DNA from: Microlunatus endophyticus
GTDB lineage: Bacteria; Actinomycetota; Actinomycetes; Propionibacteriales; Propionibacteriaceae
DNA: 64,000 nucleotides
Direction of reading: 5' to 3'
Assembly: GCF_014646195.1 (NCBI RefSeq)
Contig: NZ_BMMZ01000003.1
Coordinates: 310,001 to 374,000, forward strand
Shown: positions 39,040 through 48,498 of the stretch, in pieces
How positions within the stretch are numbered: position 1 is the stretch's first letter
Layout of the letters: each line of letters starts with the position of its first letter
The notes under the pieces: model-generated
Database searches by the model: none
Seen by the model: only the letters and a program-made list of their open reading frames with translations
What the model was told of the DNA's origin: nothing
Program-made: the position numbers and the translations under genes

Positions 39040-40037
39040 CTCTCCTGCCTTACCTCAGCAAGCGATTCCTGGCGTCGGTGATCACCCTGCTGGCCGTGAT
39101 CTTCCTGACCTTCGCGGTGTTCTTCTGGCTCACCCCGGATCCGGCCGCCAACATCTGTGGTCAAACCTGCACGCCTGACCAGATCCACGCGATCCGGGAG
39201 CAGCTCGGACTCAATCAGCCCTTCCTCAAGCAGTTCTGGGCGTTCCTGGCCGGCATCTTTGCCGGCCGCGCGTACGGAGCCGGTGCGACAGCGGTTCAGT
39301 GCTCCGCACCGTGTATCGGATTCAGCTTCCAGTCCGGCACGAACGTACTGACCACGATCATCTCCAGGCTTCCGGTAACCATCTCATTGGCTGCCGGCGC
39401 GGCGGTGCTCTGGCTTCTGGTCGGGATCTCCGGCGGCATGATCTCAGCGGTCAAGAAGGGCACCTGGTGGGATCGCGGCGCGATGATGGTCTCGCTCGGC
39501 GGCATCTCATTGCCCAACTACTTCGTCGCATTGGTCCTGCAGTACCTCCTGGTTGTCAAGCTGAAGCTGTTGCCCTTCCCGACGCTCGTGCCGTTCAGTG
39601 AGAATCCCTCGGGTTGGTTCAAGGCGTATCTGATGCCGTGGATCGTGCTGGCTCTGATGTACGCCGCGACCTACGCCCGGCTGATCCGGGCGAACATGTT
39701 GGACACGATGGGAGAGAACTTCATGCGGACTGCCCGGGCGAAGGGCCTGGCACCGGCACCGATCCTGTTCCGGCACGCTCTGCGGCCCTCCCTGACACCG
39801 GTCGTGAGCCTGTTCGGCGTGGAGTTCGCTACCCTCCTCGGTGGCGCGCTCATCACCGAGACAGTGTTCGGGCTGAGCGGGGTCGGCAAGCTCGCCTACG
39901 ACGCGATCCAGTCCAATGACCAACCGGTGATCATGGGTGTAACCCTCGTCGCGGCCTTTGCGGTGATCATCGCCAATCTCCTGGTCGACCTGGCCTACTC
40001 GGTCCTCGACCCACGGGTCCGGGTGGCGAGCCGATGA
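39036..40037 (+). CDS. Peptide ABC transporter permease (DppB type)
   Basis: 333-residue DppB-family permease with an N-terminal membrane helix (~9-31) and the typical DppB segment around QLGLNQPFLKQFWAF, EAA loop FMRTARAKGLAP and C-terminal ETVFGLSGVGKLAYDAI. A loop at ~48-105 is longer than usual and carries four Cys (ICGQTCT, QCSAPC). Two possible disulfides in an extracytoplasmic loop are uncommon here. ATGA overlap both with the upstream permease and with the ATPase gene. Confidence 0.92.
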   Translation: MTLLPYLSKRFLASVITLLAVIFLTFAVFFWLTPDPAANICGQTCTPDQIHAIREQLGLNQPFLKQFWAFLAGIFAGRAYGAGATAVQCSAPCIGFSFQSGTNVLTTIISRLPVTISLAAGAAVLWLLVGISGGMISAVKKGTWWDRGAMMVSLGGISLPNYFVALVLQYLLVVKLKLLPFPTLVPFSENPSGWFKAYLMPWIVLALMYAATYARLIRANMLDTMGENFMRTARAKGLAPAPILFRHALRPSLTPVVSLFGVEFATLLGGALITETVFGLSGVGKLAYDAIQSNDQPVIMGVTLVAAFAVIIANLLVDLAYSVLDPRVRVASR

Positions 40038-40888
40038 AGCTCACCACGGCACCCGAGCCCGATGGCCGGATCGGTGCGATGCTTTCCGTCGAGGGACTGA
40101 CGGTGACCTTCCCTGCACTCGGATCCAGGGTGATCGATGACATCAACTTCACGATCGAGAAGGGCAAGACGATCGGGCTGGTCGGCGAGTCCGGATCCGG
40201 CAAGTCGATGACCTCGCTCGCGATCATGGGACTGCTCCCCGAAGGTGCTGCAGTCGAAGGCTCGGTCTCGTACTGGGGCGAGCAACTGCTCGGCAATCCC
40301 GACAGTGCCATGCGACGGCTGCGCGGCGATCGGATCGCGATGATCTTCCAGGATCCACTGTCGTCGTTGAATCCGTATTTCACCGTCGGCTTCCAGATCG
40401 CCGAGGCCTACCGGACTCACCGTGGTGGAAGCCGGCGACAGGCACGCGGCGTCGCGGTCGAGGCGATGAGACAGGTCCGTATTCCCGACGCCGAGCGCCG
40501 CGTCGACCACTATCCGCACCAGTTCTCGGGCGGCATGCGTCAACGCGTGATGATCGCCATGGCGCTGGTATGCCAACCCGATCTGATCATCGCCGACGAG
40601 CCGACGACAGCTCTGGACGTCACCGTGCAGGCCCAGATCCTCACCCTGATGTCGGACCTCCAGGACAGCACCGGAGCAGGAATGCTGTTCATCACCCATG
40701 ATCTGGCCGTGGTCAGCGACGTCGCCGACTCCATCGTCGTGATGCAACGCGGGAAGACGGTCGAGCAAGGGACAGCGGAAGCGATCTTCTCCTGGCCTGA
40801 AAGCGACTACACCCGCGCGTTGCTGGCGGCGACGCCACGCCTGGACGACATCGTCGACCTTCCCGAACCCCTGCGAGGCACGCGATGA
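40034..40888 (+). CDS. Peptide ABC transporter ATPase (DppD type)
   Basis: 284-residue ATP-binding subunit. Walker A GESGSGKS (~52-59), Q loop [10 protein letters not shown], signature FSGGMRQRV, Walker [13 protein letters not shown] and switch His in FITHDLAV. It is shorter than DppD of enterobacteria (~325): it lacks most of the C-terminal oligopeptide-type extension. ATG overlaps the permease stop (ATGA) and the stop overlaps the next ATPase. Works as heterodimer with the following gene. Confidence 0.93.
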   Translation: MKLTTAPEPDGRIGAMLSVEGLTVTFPALGSRVIDDINFTIEKGKTIGLVGESGSGKSMTSLAIMGLLPEGAAVEGSVSYWGEQLLGNPDSAMRRLRGDRIAMIFQDPLSSLNPYFTVGFQIAEAYRTHRGGSRRQARGVAVEAMRQVRIPDAERRVDHYPHQFSGGMRQRVMIAMALVCQPDLIIADEPTTALDVTVQAQILTLMSDLQDSTGAGMLFITHDLAVVSDVADSIVVMQRGKTVEQGTAEAIFSWPESDYTRALLAATPRLDDIVDLPEPLRGTR

Positions 40889-41733
40889 GCTTCGATGACC
40901 ACACACCACTGCTCCGGGTCCAAAATCTGGTCAAGGAGTTCAAGCAATCGGCGCGCAAACAGTTCCGGGCCGTTGACGATGTCGGCTTCGATCTCAGCCA
41001 GCGGGAGACCCTCGGCGTCGTCGGAGAGTCCGGCTCCGGGAAGTCGACGACCGCCCGGATGGTCGCGCGCCTGATCGACCCGACATCCGGTTCGATCGAA
41101 TTCCAGGGCGAGGATGTGACCACCCGCACAGGTGCTGCCCTGCGACACTTCCGAGGTAACGTCCAGGTGGTCTTCCAGGACCCGTACTCCTCGCTCAATC
41201 CGCGGCATACCGTCGAACAGATCATCTCCGCCCCGCTCCGATACCAGGGCCGCAAGGTCAGCGGCGGCTACCGCAAAGCGGTGAAAGAGGCGATGGACCG
41301 CGTCGGTCTCAACCCCGATCACTCCGCCCGCCACCCCATGCAGTTCTCCGGCGGTCAGGCCCAGCGCATCGGGATCGCCCGAGCGCTGGCAGTCGAGCCG
41401 AAGCTGGTGATCTGCGATGAGGCCGTCTCCGCGCTGGATGTGTCCGTCCAGGCCCAGGTTCTGGACCTGCTGCGCGATCTCCAACGAGAGCACGACTTCA
41501 GCTACATCTTCGTTGCTCACGACCTCGCGGTCGTCCGCCAGATCGCCCACAAGGTCGCCGTGATGAGCGCCGGCCGGTTGGTCGAACAGGGACCACGCGA
41601 CGCGATCTTCGACAATCCACAGCATGAATACACCAGGACCCTGCTCTCCGCCGTCCCCAGGATCAACCCGGAGTGGGAGTCTGCCCGGAAGTCCCGGGAT
41701 GAAGGAAACCTCACTGCCAGTTCAGGCAACTAG
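40885..41733 (+). CDS. Peptide ABC transporter ATPase (DppF type)
   Basis: 282-residue second ATPase. Walker [11 protein letters not shown] loop FQDPYSSLNPR, signature FSGGQAQRIGIARAL, Walker B LVICDEAVSALD and switch His in FVAHDLAV. Like its partner it lacks the C-terminal extension of classic DppF. The ORF ends 11 bp before the cyclophilin start, with that gene's ribosome site in the gap, so it is co-transcribed. Confidence 0.93.
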   Translation: MSFDDHTPLLRVQNLVKEFKQSARKQFRAVDDVGFDLSQRETLGVVGESGSGKSTTARMVARLIDPTSGSIEFQGEDVTTRTGAALRHFRGNVQVVFQDPYSSLNPRHTVEQIISAPLRYQGRKVSGGYRKAVKEAMDRVGLNPDHSARHPMQFSGGQAQRIGIARALAVEPKLVICDEAVSALDVSVQAQVLDLLRDLQREHDFSYIFVAHDLAVVRQIAHKVAVMSAGRLVEQGPRDAIFDNPQHEYTRTLLSAVPRINPEWESARKSRDEGNLTASSGN

Positions 41734-41744
41734 AAAGGATCTCC

Positions 41745-42296
41745 ATGTCCAACCCTTCCGACCTCGTGCCTGTTGTGATCGAGACAACGCTCGGCAGCAT
41801 CGAAGTCACGCTCGACGCCGGTGCAGCGCCGATCACGGCCACCAATTTCTTGTCCCACATCGACAAAGGTCTTTACGACGGTGGGCGGATGCATCGCACC
41901 GTGACCATGGAGAACCAGTTCGACCGTGGCGGCAAGACGTCCGATCCCAATGTCCCCATCGAGGTGATCCAGGGTGGCGCCGATCCGGAGAGGCTCTCCG
42001 AGCCGCCGGAGCCGATCACTCTGGAACGCACGCGAGACACGGGCGTCAAGCACATCGACGGAGCGATCTCGATGGCCCGCGGGGCGGCGGACTCGGCCAA
42101 GGAACAGTTCTTCATCTGTGTCGGCGACCAGCCGGCCCTCGACTTCGGTGGATTGCGGAATCCGGACGGGCAGGGCTTCGCTGCCTTCGGGTACGTCACC
42201 GCCGGCATGGAGGTCGTCCATGCCATCCACGATGCTCCGCACCAGGGCCAAAGCCTGGAGCCGGCGATCGCGATCACGAAGATCATCCGCAAGTAG
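41745..42296 (+). CDS. Cytoplasmic cyclophilin-type peptidyl-prolyl cis/trans isomerase
   Basis: 183-residue cyclophilin. Recognisable elements are ETTLGSIEVTLD, MHRTVT (catalytic Arg after His), VIQGG (Gln), ISMAR, QFFICVGDQPALDFGG and FAAFGYV. These line the proline-binding pocket, though several positions differ from housekeeping PPIases (for example MHR for FHR). No signal peptide, so it acts in the cytosol. AAAGGA lies 5 nt before the ATG; the gene is the sixth of the peptide importer operon. A dedicated role in isomerising imported Xaa-Pro/Hyp bonds is my inference. Confidence 0.88.
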   Translation: MSNPSDLVPVVIETTLGSIEVTLDAGAAPITATNFLSHIDKGLYDGGRMHRTVTMENQFDRGGKTSDPNVPIEVIQGGADPERLSEPPEPITLERTRDTGVKHIDGAISMARGAADSAKEQFFICVGDQPALDFGGLRNPDGQGFAAFGYVTAGMEVVHAIHDAPHQGQSLEPAIAITKIIRK

Positions 42297-42312
42297 CCGC
42301 ACAGCTGCGGCG

Positions 42313-43176
42313 TCAGGTGCTCCGCGGTCGGCGCAGCAGGCTGGTCGTGCCGACACTGGCCAGGATGATGCAGCCGATCGCGATCCACTGCGTCGGCTCG
42401 AGGAATTCGCCGATCACCACCATCCCGGCCAGTGCGGCGGCCGCCGGCTCCAGGCTCATCAGGACGCCGAAGACTCCGCGGGGAATCCGGCGCAGCGCAT
42501 TCAGCTCCAGGCTGTAGGGGATCACCGAGCTCATCAGGGCGACCATCACGCCGATGATCAACAACTTCGGATCCAGCAGCCTGGACCCCGCCTGCAAGAT
42601 CGCCGGCGCCGCCAGACCGATCGCGCCCACGACGCTGGCAACCGCAAGCCCCGAGATCCCCGGCCAGCGGCGGCCGGTCTCGGTGCTGAGCAGGATGTAA
42701 CCGGCCCAGCTCGCCGCAGCCGCCAACGCGAAGAGCACACCCGGCACATTCAGTCCACTCGGGGTGAAGCCGAGCAACGCGACGCCGGCAGCGGCGAGGA
42801 CCACCAAGATCACGTCCACCGCCCGACGGGACGCGACGATCGCAACCCCCAGCGGGCCGAGGAATTCGATCGTCACCGCGACTCCGAGCGGGATCCGTGC
42901 CATCGCGTGATAGATGCTGAAGTTCATGATCGCCAGACAGCAGCCGAACGCGAACGCGACAACAAGATCAGTACGGCTGCGTCCGGTCAGCCGCGGCCGC
43001 GCGACCGCAAGCAAGATGATCGCCGTACACAGCAGCCGGAGCCAGACGAACGCCGTCGGCGGCAGTGATCCGAAGAAGTCCTTGGCGATCGCTGCCCCGA
43101 CCTGCAGCGAGATGATGCCCGCGATCACCAACAGCGGCGCGGGAATCCGCCGCACCAGCACACCGGGCCATCGCAT
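42313..43176 (-). CDS. EamA/RhtA-type transporter
   Basis: 287-residue membrane protein with ten predicted helices in two EamA repeats, resembling RhtA-like threonine/homoserine exporters (IPLGVAVTIEFLGPLGVA and MSSVIPYSLELNALRRIP are family-typical). It converges with the transporter operon (16-bp gap) and may export excess amino acids produced by peptide breakdown. That role is inferred from position only; divergent from amidohydrolase 3 by 78 bp. Confidence 0.85.
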   Translation of the reverse strand: MRWPGVLVRRIPAPLLVIAGIISLQVGAAIAKDFFGSLPPTAFVWLRLLCTAIILLAVARPRLTGRSRTDLVVAFAFGCCLAIMNFSIYHAMARIPLGVAVTIEFLGPLGVAIVASRRAVDVILVVLAAAGVALLGFTPSGLNVPGVLFALAAAASWAGYILLSTETGRRWPGISGLAVASVVGAIGLAAPAILQAGSRLLDPKLLIIGVMVALMSSVIPYSLELNALRRIPRGVFGVLMSLEPAAAALAGMVVIGEFLEPTQWIAIGCIILASVGTTSLLRRPRST

Positions 43177-43254
43177 CCACTCACCCTAACGAGCAGCCTC
43201 AGCCGGATGCCGCCCGCTCCGCCGGTCGAGACGTGACTGTGGCAGGGTGGCGAC

Positions 43255-44481
43255 ATGCCGACGATCAGCGCGCTCGACAACGTCACTCCGGTCGCAGACT
43301 CCGACCTGAGCGTGATCAACGCCGTGATCATCGACGGCCTCGGCCACGACCCGGTTGCCGGCTCGATCCGGATCGAGGCCGGCCGGATCGTCGAGATCGG
43401 TACCGAGGTCACTCCCGGCGACCAGGTGCTCGACGCGCAGGGCAGCACGGTCCTGCCCGGCCTGATCGACGCGCATTGTCACGCCTTCGCCACGCATCTG
43501 ACCGGGCACGGCAACCTGCCGATGACCTATGTCGGCCTGATGGGCGCCCGCCGTCTGACCGGAGCACTGCGACGCGGATTCACCACCGTCCGCGATCCTG
43601 CCGGCGGTGATCCGGCCTTCGCCCGGGCCGGTCGCGAGGGACTGTTCCCCAGCCCGCGTTACCTCTACACCGGAGCGCCGATGAGCCAGACCGGTGGCCA
43701 CGGCGATCCGCGGAGCCCGGAGAGCACGGCCTGTGCGCACGACACCGGGATTGTCGACGGCGTGGACAACCTGCGTCGCGAGACTCGCGAACGCTTCCGC
43801 CAGGGTGCCCATGCGATCAAGATCATGACCTCCGGCGGAGTGATCTCGCCGTCGGACCCGATCGCGATCCCGCAATACTCGTCAGAGGAGATCCGTGCCG
43901 TCGTTGACGAAGCGATCCGCCGGGGCAGCTACGTGATCGCCCACTCCTACTCCGCCGATTCGGTTCGGCACTCGGTGATCAACGGCGTCCGCAGCATCGA
44001 GCACGGCAATCTGATCGACGCCGCCACCGCTGCGATCATGGCCGAGCACGAGGCTTTCCTGGTGCCGACCTTGATCGCGTACGACGCCATGGCTCGGCGC
44101 GCGGCTGATCTTGGCCTGCCGCCCGTCTCGATGCAGAAGAACGACGAGGTGCTGACCTCAGGACAGAATGCGATCGCACTCGCCCGCGATGCAGGCGTCC
44201 GGATCGGCTTCGGATCCGACCTGATGGGCGAGCTCGAGGACGAGCAGTTGGGTGGTCTGCGATTGCAGTCCGAGGTGCTCGGCATCCTCGAGACGATCAG
44301 GTGTGCCACCTCGACCAACGCTGACCTGATCCAGCGTGATGATCTTGGCCGGCTGACGCCCGGCGCGATCGGCGACCTGTTGATCACCGACGGCAATGTT
44401 CTGGACGACCCTGCGGCGCTGTGGGATGACAGCCGGCCGCGTACGGTGATTCGGTCCGGTCAGGTAGTCGTCGCTCCCTGA
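43255..44481 (+). CDS. COG1228 amidohydrolase (candidate prolidase) 3
   Basis: 408-residue amidohydrolase with an intact metal site: IDAHCHAF (H-x-H), AIKIMTSGG (Lys), VIAHSYS and SIEHGNL (His), and IGFGSDLMG (Asp). The segment GGVISPSDPIAIPQYSSEEI is typical of the Xaa-Pro dipeptidase/imidazolonepropionase-like group. ATG at 43255 after AGGGTGG. Its stop codon lies within the first unit of a 19-bp tandem repeat. Last gene of the presumed catabolic island. Confidence 0.88.
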   Translation: MPTISALDNVTPVADSDLSVINAVIIDGLGHDPVAGSIRIEAGRIVEIGTEVTPGDQVLDAQGSTVLPGLIDAHCHAFATHLTGHGNLPMTYVGLMGARRLTGALRRGFTTVRDPAGGDPAFARAGREGLFPSPRYLYTGAPMSQTGGHGDPRSPESTACAHDTGIVDGVDNLRRETRERFRQGAHAIKIMTSGGVISPSDPIAIPQYSSEEIRAVVDEAIRRGSYVIAHSYSADSVRHSVINGVRSIEHGNLIDAATAAIMAEHEAFLVPTLIAYDAMARRAADLGLPPVSMQKNDEVLTSGQNAIALARDAGVRIGFGSDLMGELEDEQLGGLRLQSEVLGILETIRCATSTNADLIQRDDLGRLTPGAIGDLLITDGNVLDDPAALWDDSRPRTVIRSGQVVVAP

Positions 44482-44555
44482 GCCTGTCGTCGCTCCCTGA
44501 GCCTGTCGTCGCTCCCTGAGCCTGTCGGAGGGCGGGGCTTCGACAAGCTCAGGGA
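44474..44555. repeat. 19-bp tandem repeat (three units) with inverted partner
   Basis: CCCTGAGCCTGTCG starts at 44476, 44495 and 44514 (19-bp period). A near-inverse CGACAAGCTCAGGG at 44541-44554 can pair with the third copy. A related block occurs at 50752-50800 after the nuoD-like gene, so this is a dispersed element. Confidence 0.75.
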
Positions 44556-44586
44556 TCGTGGACGCCTCAGGGATCCGGGACGCGAA

Positions 44587-44621
44587 AGAGCCCCGATGAT
44601 CATGATGATCATCGGGGCTCT
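44587..44621. terminator. Hairpin between amidohydrolase 3 and clpC
   Basis: Two 17-bp arms, AGAGCCCCGATGATCAT (44587-44603) and the exact reverse complement (44605-44621), 21 bp beyond the clpC stop. Probably a bidirectional terminator for the convergent genes. Confidence 0.75.
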
Positions 44622-44641
44622 CCGCTACGAACTACCGCAGG

Positions 44642-47164
44642 TTACGACGCCTGCTCGCCCGAATCGTCCGCACCGGCGGTGACGCCGACCGGGGTGTCGG
44701 GCACCTCGGCCTTGCGCGTACCGGTGAAGGTGAACGGCAGCTCCGAACCTTCCGGAGCGACATCGACGACCACGATCTCACCGGGCTTCAGCTCGTCGAA
44801 GAGGATCTTCTCGGCGAGGATGTCCTCGATGTCACGCTGCAGCGCACGGCGCAGCGGACGGGCACCCAGCACCGGATCGTAGCCGCGCTTGGCGATCAAC
44901 GTCTTGGCCGCCGGCGTCAGCTCGATGTCCATGTCCTTGTCCTTCAGCCGCTCCTCGGTCTCGCTGACCAGGAGGTCGACGATCCGCTCGATGTCCTCCA
45001 GCGACTGCTGGTGGAACACGATGATCTCGTCGACACGGTTGAGGAACTCGGGACGGAAGTGCTGCTTGAGCTCGTCGGCGACCTTCGCCTTCATCTTCTC
45101 GTAGCTGCCCTCGGCGTCATTGGCCTGGGAGAAGCCCAACGACACGCTCTTGGCGATGTCGCGGGTGCCCAGGTTGGTGGTCATCACGATCACCGTGTTC
45201 TTGAAGTCGACGACCCGGCCCTGGGCGTCGGTCAACCGACCTTCGTCCAGGATCTGCAGCAGCGAGTTGAAGATGTCGGGGTGGGCCTTCTCGATCTCGT
45301 CGAAGAGCACCACCGAGAACGGCTTGCGGCGCACCTTCTCGGTGAGCTGGCCGCCCTCCTCGTACCCGACGTAGCCGGGCGGGGAGCCGAACAGCCGGGA
45401 AGCGGTGTGCTTCTCGGAGTACTCGCTCATGTCCAGCGTGATCATGGCGTCCTCGTCCCCGAACAGGAACTCGGTCAACACCTTGGTCAGGTAGGTCTTG
45501 CCGACGCCGGACGGACCGGCGAAGATGAACGAGCCGCTGGGCCGCTTGGGATCCTTCAGACCCGCACGCGTACGCCGGATCGACCGCGACAGCGCCTTGA
45601 CCGCATCGTTCTGGCCGATGTAGCGCTTGCCCAGCTCCTCCTCCATCTTGAGCAGCCGGCTGGACTCCTCCTCGGTCAGCTTGAAGACCGGGATGCCAGT
45701 GGTCGTGGACAGCACCTCGGCGATGATCTCCTCATCGACCTCGGCCACCGCGTCCAGGTCACCCTGCTTCCACTGCGACTCACGCTCGGCCCGACGGGCC
45801 AGCAACTTCTTCTCGTCGTCGCGGAGTCCCGCAGCGCGCTCGAAGTCCTGGGCGTCGATGGCGGCTTCCTTCTCCAGGCGAACGGCTGCGACCTTCTCGT
45901 CGAAGTCCCGCAGGTCCGGCGGAGCCGTCATCCGGCGGATCCGCAGCCGGGCGCCGGCCTCGTCGATCAGGTCGATCGCCTTGTCCGGCAGGAACCGGTC
46001 GGAGATGTAGCGGTCGGCCATCCGGGCCGCACCGACCAATGCCTCGTCGGTGATGGTGATCCGGTGATGGGCCTCGTAGCGATCCCGCAGCCCGCGCAGG
46101 ATGTCGATGGTCAGCGCGATCGACGGCTCGGCCACCTGGATCGGCTGGAAACGACGCTCCAGAGCGGCGTCCTTCTCGACGTACTTGCGGTATTCGTCGA
46201 GGGTGGTCGCACCGATGGTCTGCAATTCGCCGCGGGCCAACATCGGCTTCAGAATGCTCGCGGCATCGATCGCTCCCTCGGCTGCACCGGCGCCGACGAG
46301 GGTGTGGATCTCGTCGATGAAGAGCACCACATCACCGCGGGTCTTGATCTCCTTGAGCACTTTGCGGAGCCGTTCCTCGAAATCACCGCGATAACGAGAA
46401 CCGGCGACCAAGGCGCCGAGATCAAGGGTGTAGATCTGCTTGTCCCGCAGCGTCTCCGGAACGTCACCGCGGACGATGGACTGCGCAAGTCCCTCGACAA
46501 CGGCTGTCTTTCCGACGCCGGGATCTCCGATCAACACCGGATTGTTCTTGGTGCGCCGGGACAGAACGGTCATCACCCGTTCGATTTCTTTCTCCCGGCC
46601 GATGACCGGATCAAGCTTGTTCTCCCGGGCCGCCTGGGTCAGATTCCGGCCGAACTGGTCCAGAACCATCGAGGACGACGGCGCATTGCCCTGTTCGGGA
46701 GCACCGGAAGTGGCGGCTTCCTTACCGGAGAATCCGCTCAGCAACTGCAGGACAGTGCTGCGGACCCGATTCAGGTCGGCACCCAGCTTGACCAGGACCT
46801 GGGCGGCAACGCCCTCGCCCTCACGGATCAGGCCGAGCAGAATGTGCTCGGTCCCGATGTAGGAATGATTGATCTGCAGCGCCTCGCGCAGGCTCAGCTC
46901 GAGTACCTTCTTGGCGCGCGGGGTGAACGGAATATGCCCGCTCGGGCTCTCGTGGCCGTGGCCGATGATCTCCTCGACCTTCTCCCGCACCGCTTCGAGC
47001 GAAATACCCATGGACTCCAGCGCCTTTGCGGCGACTCCCTCACCCTCGTGGATGAGGCCGAGCAGGATGTGTTCGGTGCCGATGTAGTTGTGATTCAGCA
47101 TCCGAGCTTCTTCTTGGGCCAGGACGACGACCCGGCGTGCCCGGTCGGTAAAACGCTCAAACAT
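44642..47164 (-). CDS. clpC: ATP-dependent Clp protease ATP-binding subunit ClpC
   Basis: 840-residue AAA+ unfoldase that feeds substrates to ClpP. N-terminal double Clp repeat (~1-145), first AAA domain with Walker [10 protein letters not shown], a coiled-coil M domain (~410-470, including a UvrB/UvrC-like motif), second AAA domain with GPSGVGKTY and the ClpP-docking loop region, then a C-terminal Clp_D2 domain. ATG at 47164. Its partner lsr2 is upstream across a long gap, as in other actinobacteria. Likely essential. Confidence 0.97.
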   Translation of the reverse strand: MFERFTDRARRVVVLAQEEARMLNHNYIGTEHILLGLIHEGEGVAAKALESMGISLEAVREKVEEIIGHGHESPSGHIPFTPRAKKVLELSLREALQINHSYIGTEHILLGLIREGEGVAAQVLVKLGADLNRVRSTVLQLLSGFSGKEAATSGAPEQGNAPSSSMVLDQFGRNLTQAARENKLDPVIGREKEIERVMTVLSRRTKNNPVLIGDPGVGKTAVVEGLAQSIVRGDVPETLRDKQIYTLDLGALVAGSRYRGDFEERLRKVLKEIKTRGDVVLFIDEIHTLVGAGAAEGAIDAASILKPMLARGELQTIGATTLDEYRKYVEKDAALERRFQPIQVAEPSIALTIDILRGLRDRYEAHHRITITDEALVGAARMADRYISDRFLPDKAIDLIDEAGARLRIRRMTAPPDLRDFDEKVAAVRLEKEAAIDAQDFERAAGLRDDEKKLLARRAERESQWKQGDLDAVAEVDEEIIAEVLSTTTGIPVFKLTEEESSRLLKMEEELGKRYIGQNDAVKALSRSIRRTRAGLKDPKRPSGSFIFAGPSGVGKTYLTKVLTEFLFGDEDAMITLDMSEYSEKHTASRLFGSPPGYVGYEEGGQLTEKVRRKPFSVVLFDEIEKAHPDIFNSLLQILDEGRLTDAQGRVVDFKNTVIVMTTNLGTRDIAKSVSLGFSQANDAEGSYEKMKAKVADELKQHFRPEFLNRVDEIIVFHQQSLEDIERIVDLLVSETEERLKDKDMDIELTPAAKTLIAKRGYDPVLGARPLRRALQRDIEDILAEKILFDELKPGEIVVVDVAPEGSELPFTFTGTRKAEVPDTPVGVTAGADDSGEQAS

Positions 47165-47990
47165 GTACTAGCTCCTCGCTGTGATGCGACTCGACCCGGT
47201 GCCTTGGGTGGTACGGCTTCCGCCTGAGGTCCGGGTCTGATCACCTCAACTCTAGTCGCCACACCGGGCCGGAGTCCGGTGATGACCCCCACTGGGATGC
47301 CGCGGCTTCCACCGGCCGGCTGCCGGTCGAAGATCACAGCCGCCGGGCGATCGGATCCGGTCCCGGCCGACACTGGGTCAACGGGCCCCGACCGTGGGCG
47401 GATTCCGACCATCGCTGAGAGCTGAAATCCCTACTGAGGAGGGGTTTCGCGGCGCCGGTAGCCCGGCATCCCGCTGCCCGGTCAGAGTCCTTGGACCCTC
47501 GCCGTCGATGGGTTCACCCGGCCCGTTAGGCCCGGCTTCGGATGCCGACCAGGGGCGGGCCGTTCGCTCTCGGCGCAACCTCCCGGCCAGCCCGTGCGCG
47601 ACCGACCCTGCGCCGGCCAGACTCGTACGCTTCCGGAATGCTTCTCAGTCGTCGGCGTCAACAAGGAACCCAAAGGCGACTTCCCAGACGGTCTCTGATG
47701 GCAACTCACGATGCGTACTTCTGATCCTCGGTTCTGATCTTCGGTTCTGATCTTCGCCTCCGACCGACAACTGATCGCGATTCGTGGTCCGGAGTTCGGC
47801 ATCGCGGCTATTACCGCCGCGCACCGGTGCCGAAGCTTGATCAACTTGTTGCGACTAGCACGCAAACCGCCACCGGTTCTTGTGCTGCTCACTGCCTAGC
47901 CGCAGAGAATCCACAAGAATGACCAAAGGGTGGCATTATCCTCTCGGACAACACCACCCCTGTTGATCAAACAACCGAACGAATAGCGTG
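47165..47990. other. 826-bp intergenic region between clpC and lsr2
   Basis: No protein gene on either strand that I can defend. It holds the clpC leader, a hairpin GAAATCCCT/AGGGGTTTC (47424-47448), and a triple 13-bp tandem repeat (47719-47757). The long leader suggests regulated clpC expression or a small RNA; no motif for a known regulator was recognised. Confidence 0.4.
47719..47757. repeat. Triple 13-bp tandem repeat
   Basis: TTCTGATCCTCGG, TTCTGATCTTCGG and TTCTGATCTTCGC run head to tail from 47719, 47732 and 47745 in the lsr2-clpC gap. Confidence 0.85.
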
Positions 47991-48314
47991 CTATCCGTTT
48001 GCCTTGGCGTAGGCCTCCCGGACCTCGGCGGGAACCCGCCCACGGGACGAGACCTGATAACCGTTTTCCTGCGCCCAGGCGCGGATTTCCGCGGAGCCGG
48101 GACCTGCTGCCGCACGGACCGTGCGACGGCCACGACGACCACCGGTTTTGCGTGCCGCGGCGACCCACGGCGCCAAGGCATCGCGGAGTTTCGACGCGTT
48201 GGCGCTGGACAAGTCGATCTCGTAATCGGATCCGTCCAGCCCGAACGCCACCGTCTCGTCAGCTTCCCCGCCATCGAAATCATCTTCGAGAATGATTTGA
48301 ACGCGCTGTGCCAT
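47991..48314 (-). CDS. lsr2: Nucleoid-associated protein Lsr2
   Basis: 107-residue xenogeneic-silencing protein. The N-terminal dimerisation/β region (MAQRVQIILEDDFDGGEADETVAFG in family style, parts MAQRVQIILEDD and ADETVAFGLDG) precedes the C-terminal helix pair with the AT-hook-like RGR motif in VSSRGRVPAEVREAY. Lsr2 binds AT-rich DNA and oligomerises. A strong ribosome site (GGGAGG) precedes the ATG. lsr2 just upstream of clpC is conserved across actinobacteria. Divergent from the methyltransferase. Confidence 0.96.
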   Translation of the reverse strand: MAQRVQIILEDDFDGGEADETVAFGLDGSDYEIDLSSANASKLRDALAPWVAAARKTGGRRGRRTVRAAAGPGSAEIRAWAQENGYQVSSRGRVPAEVREAYAKANG

Positions 48315-48498
48315 CTTCTAAACCCTCCCACCGAAGTGTGTGAATTCCCCGGCTGAAGACTAGCGTATCGGTACACAAATGCCTGCATCCGACATTTCGA
48401 TTTCTCTGAATCCCCGCCACTTCGCCATCCGACGGCGCTCGACTGCTTTCCCGTCCGGTGAGAAGTCGCACGGCGGCCGCATCCGGCAGGATGGTCGG

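Noticed and set aside
44474..44555. CRISPR-like repeat spacing
   Set aside because: Three 19-bp head-to-tail units without spacers; no cas genes.
45011..47227. 738-codon open frame antisense to clpC
   Set aside because: Same reason: shadow of clpC codon bias, no recognisable motif.
47394..47750. 118-codon frame between clpC and lsr2
   Set aside because: No ribosome site, Ser/Pro/Arg-rich composition, crosses the tandem repeat.
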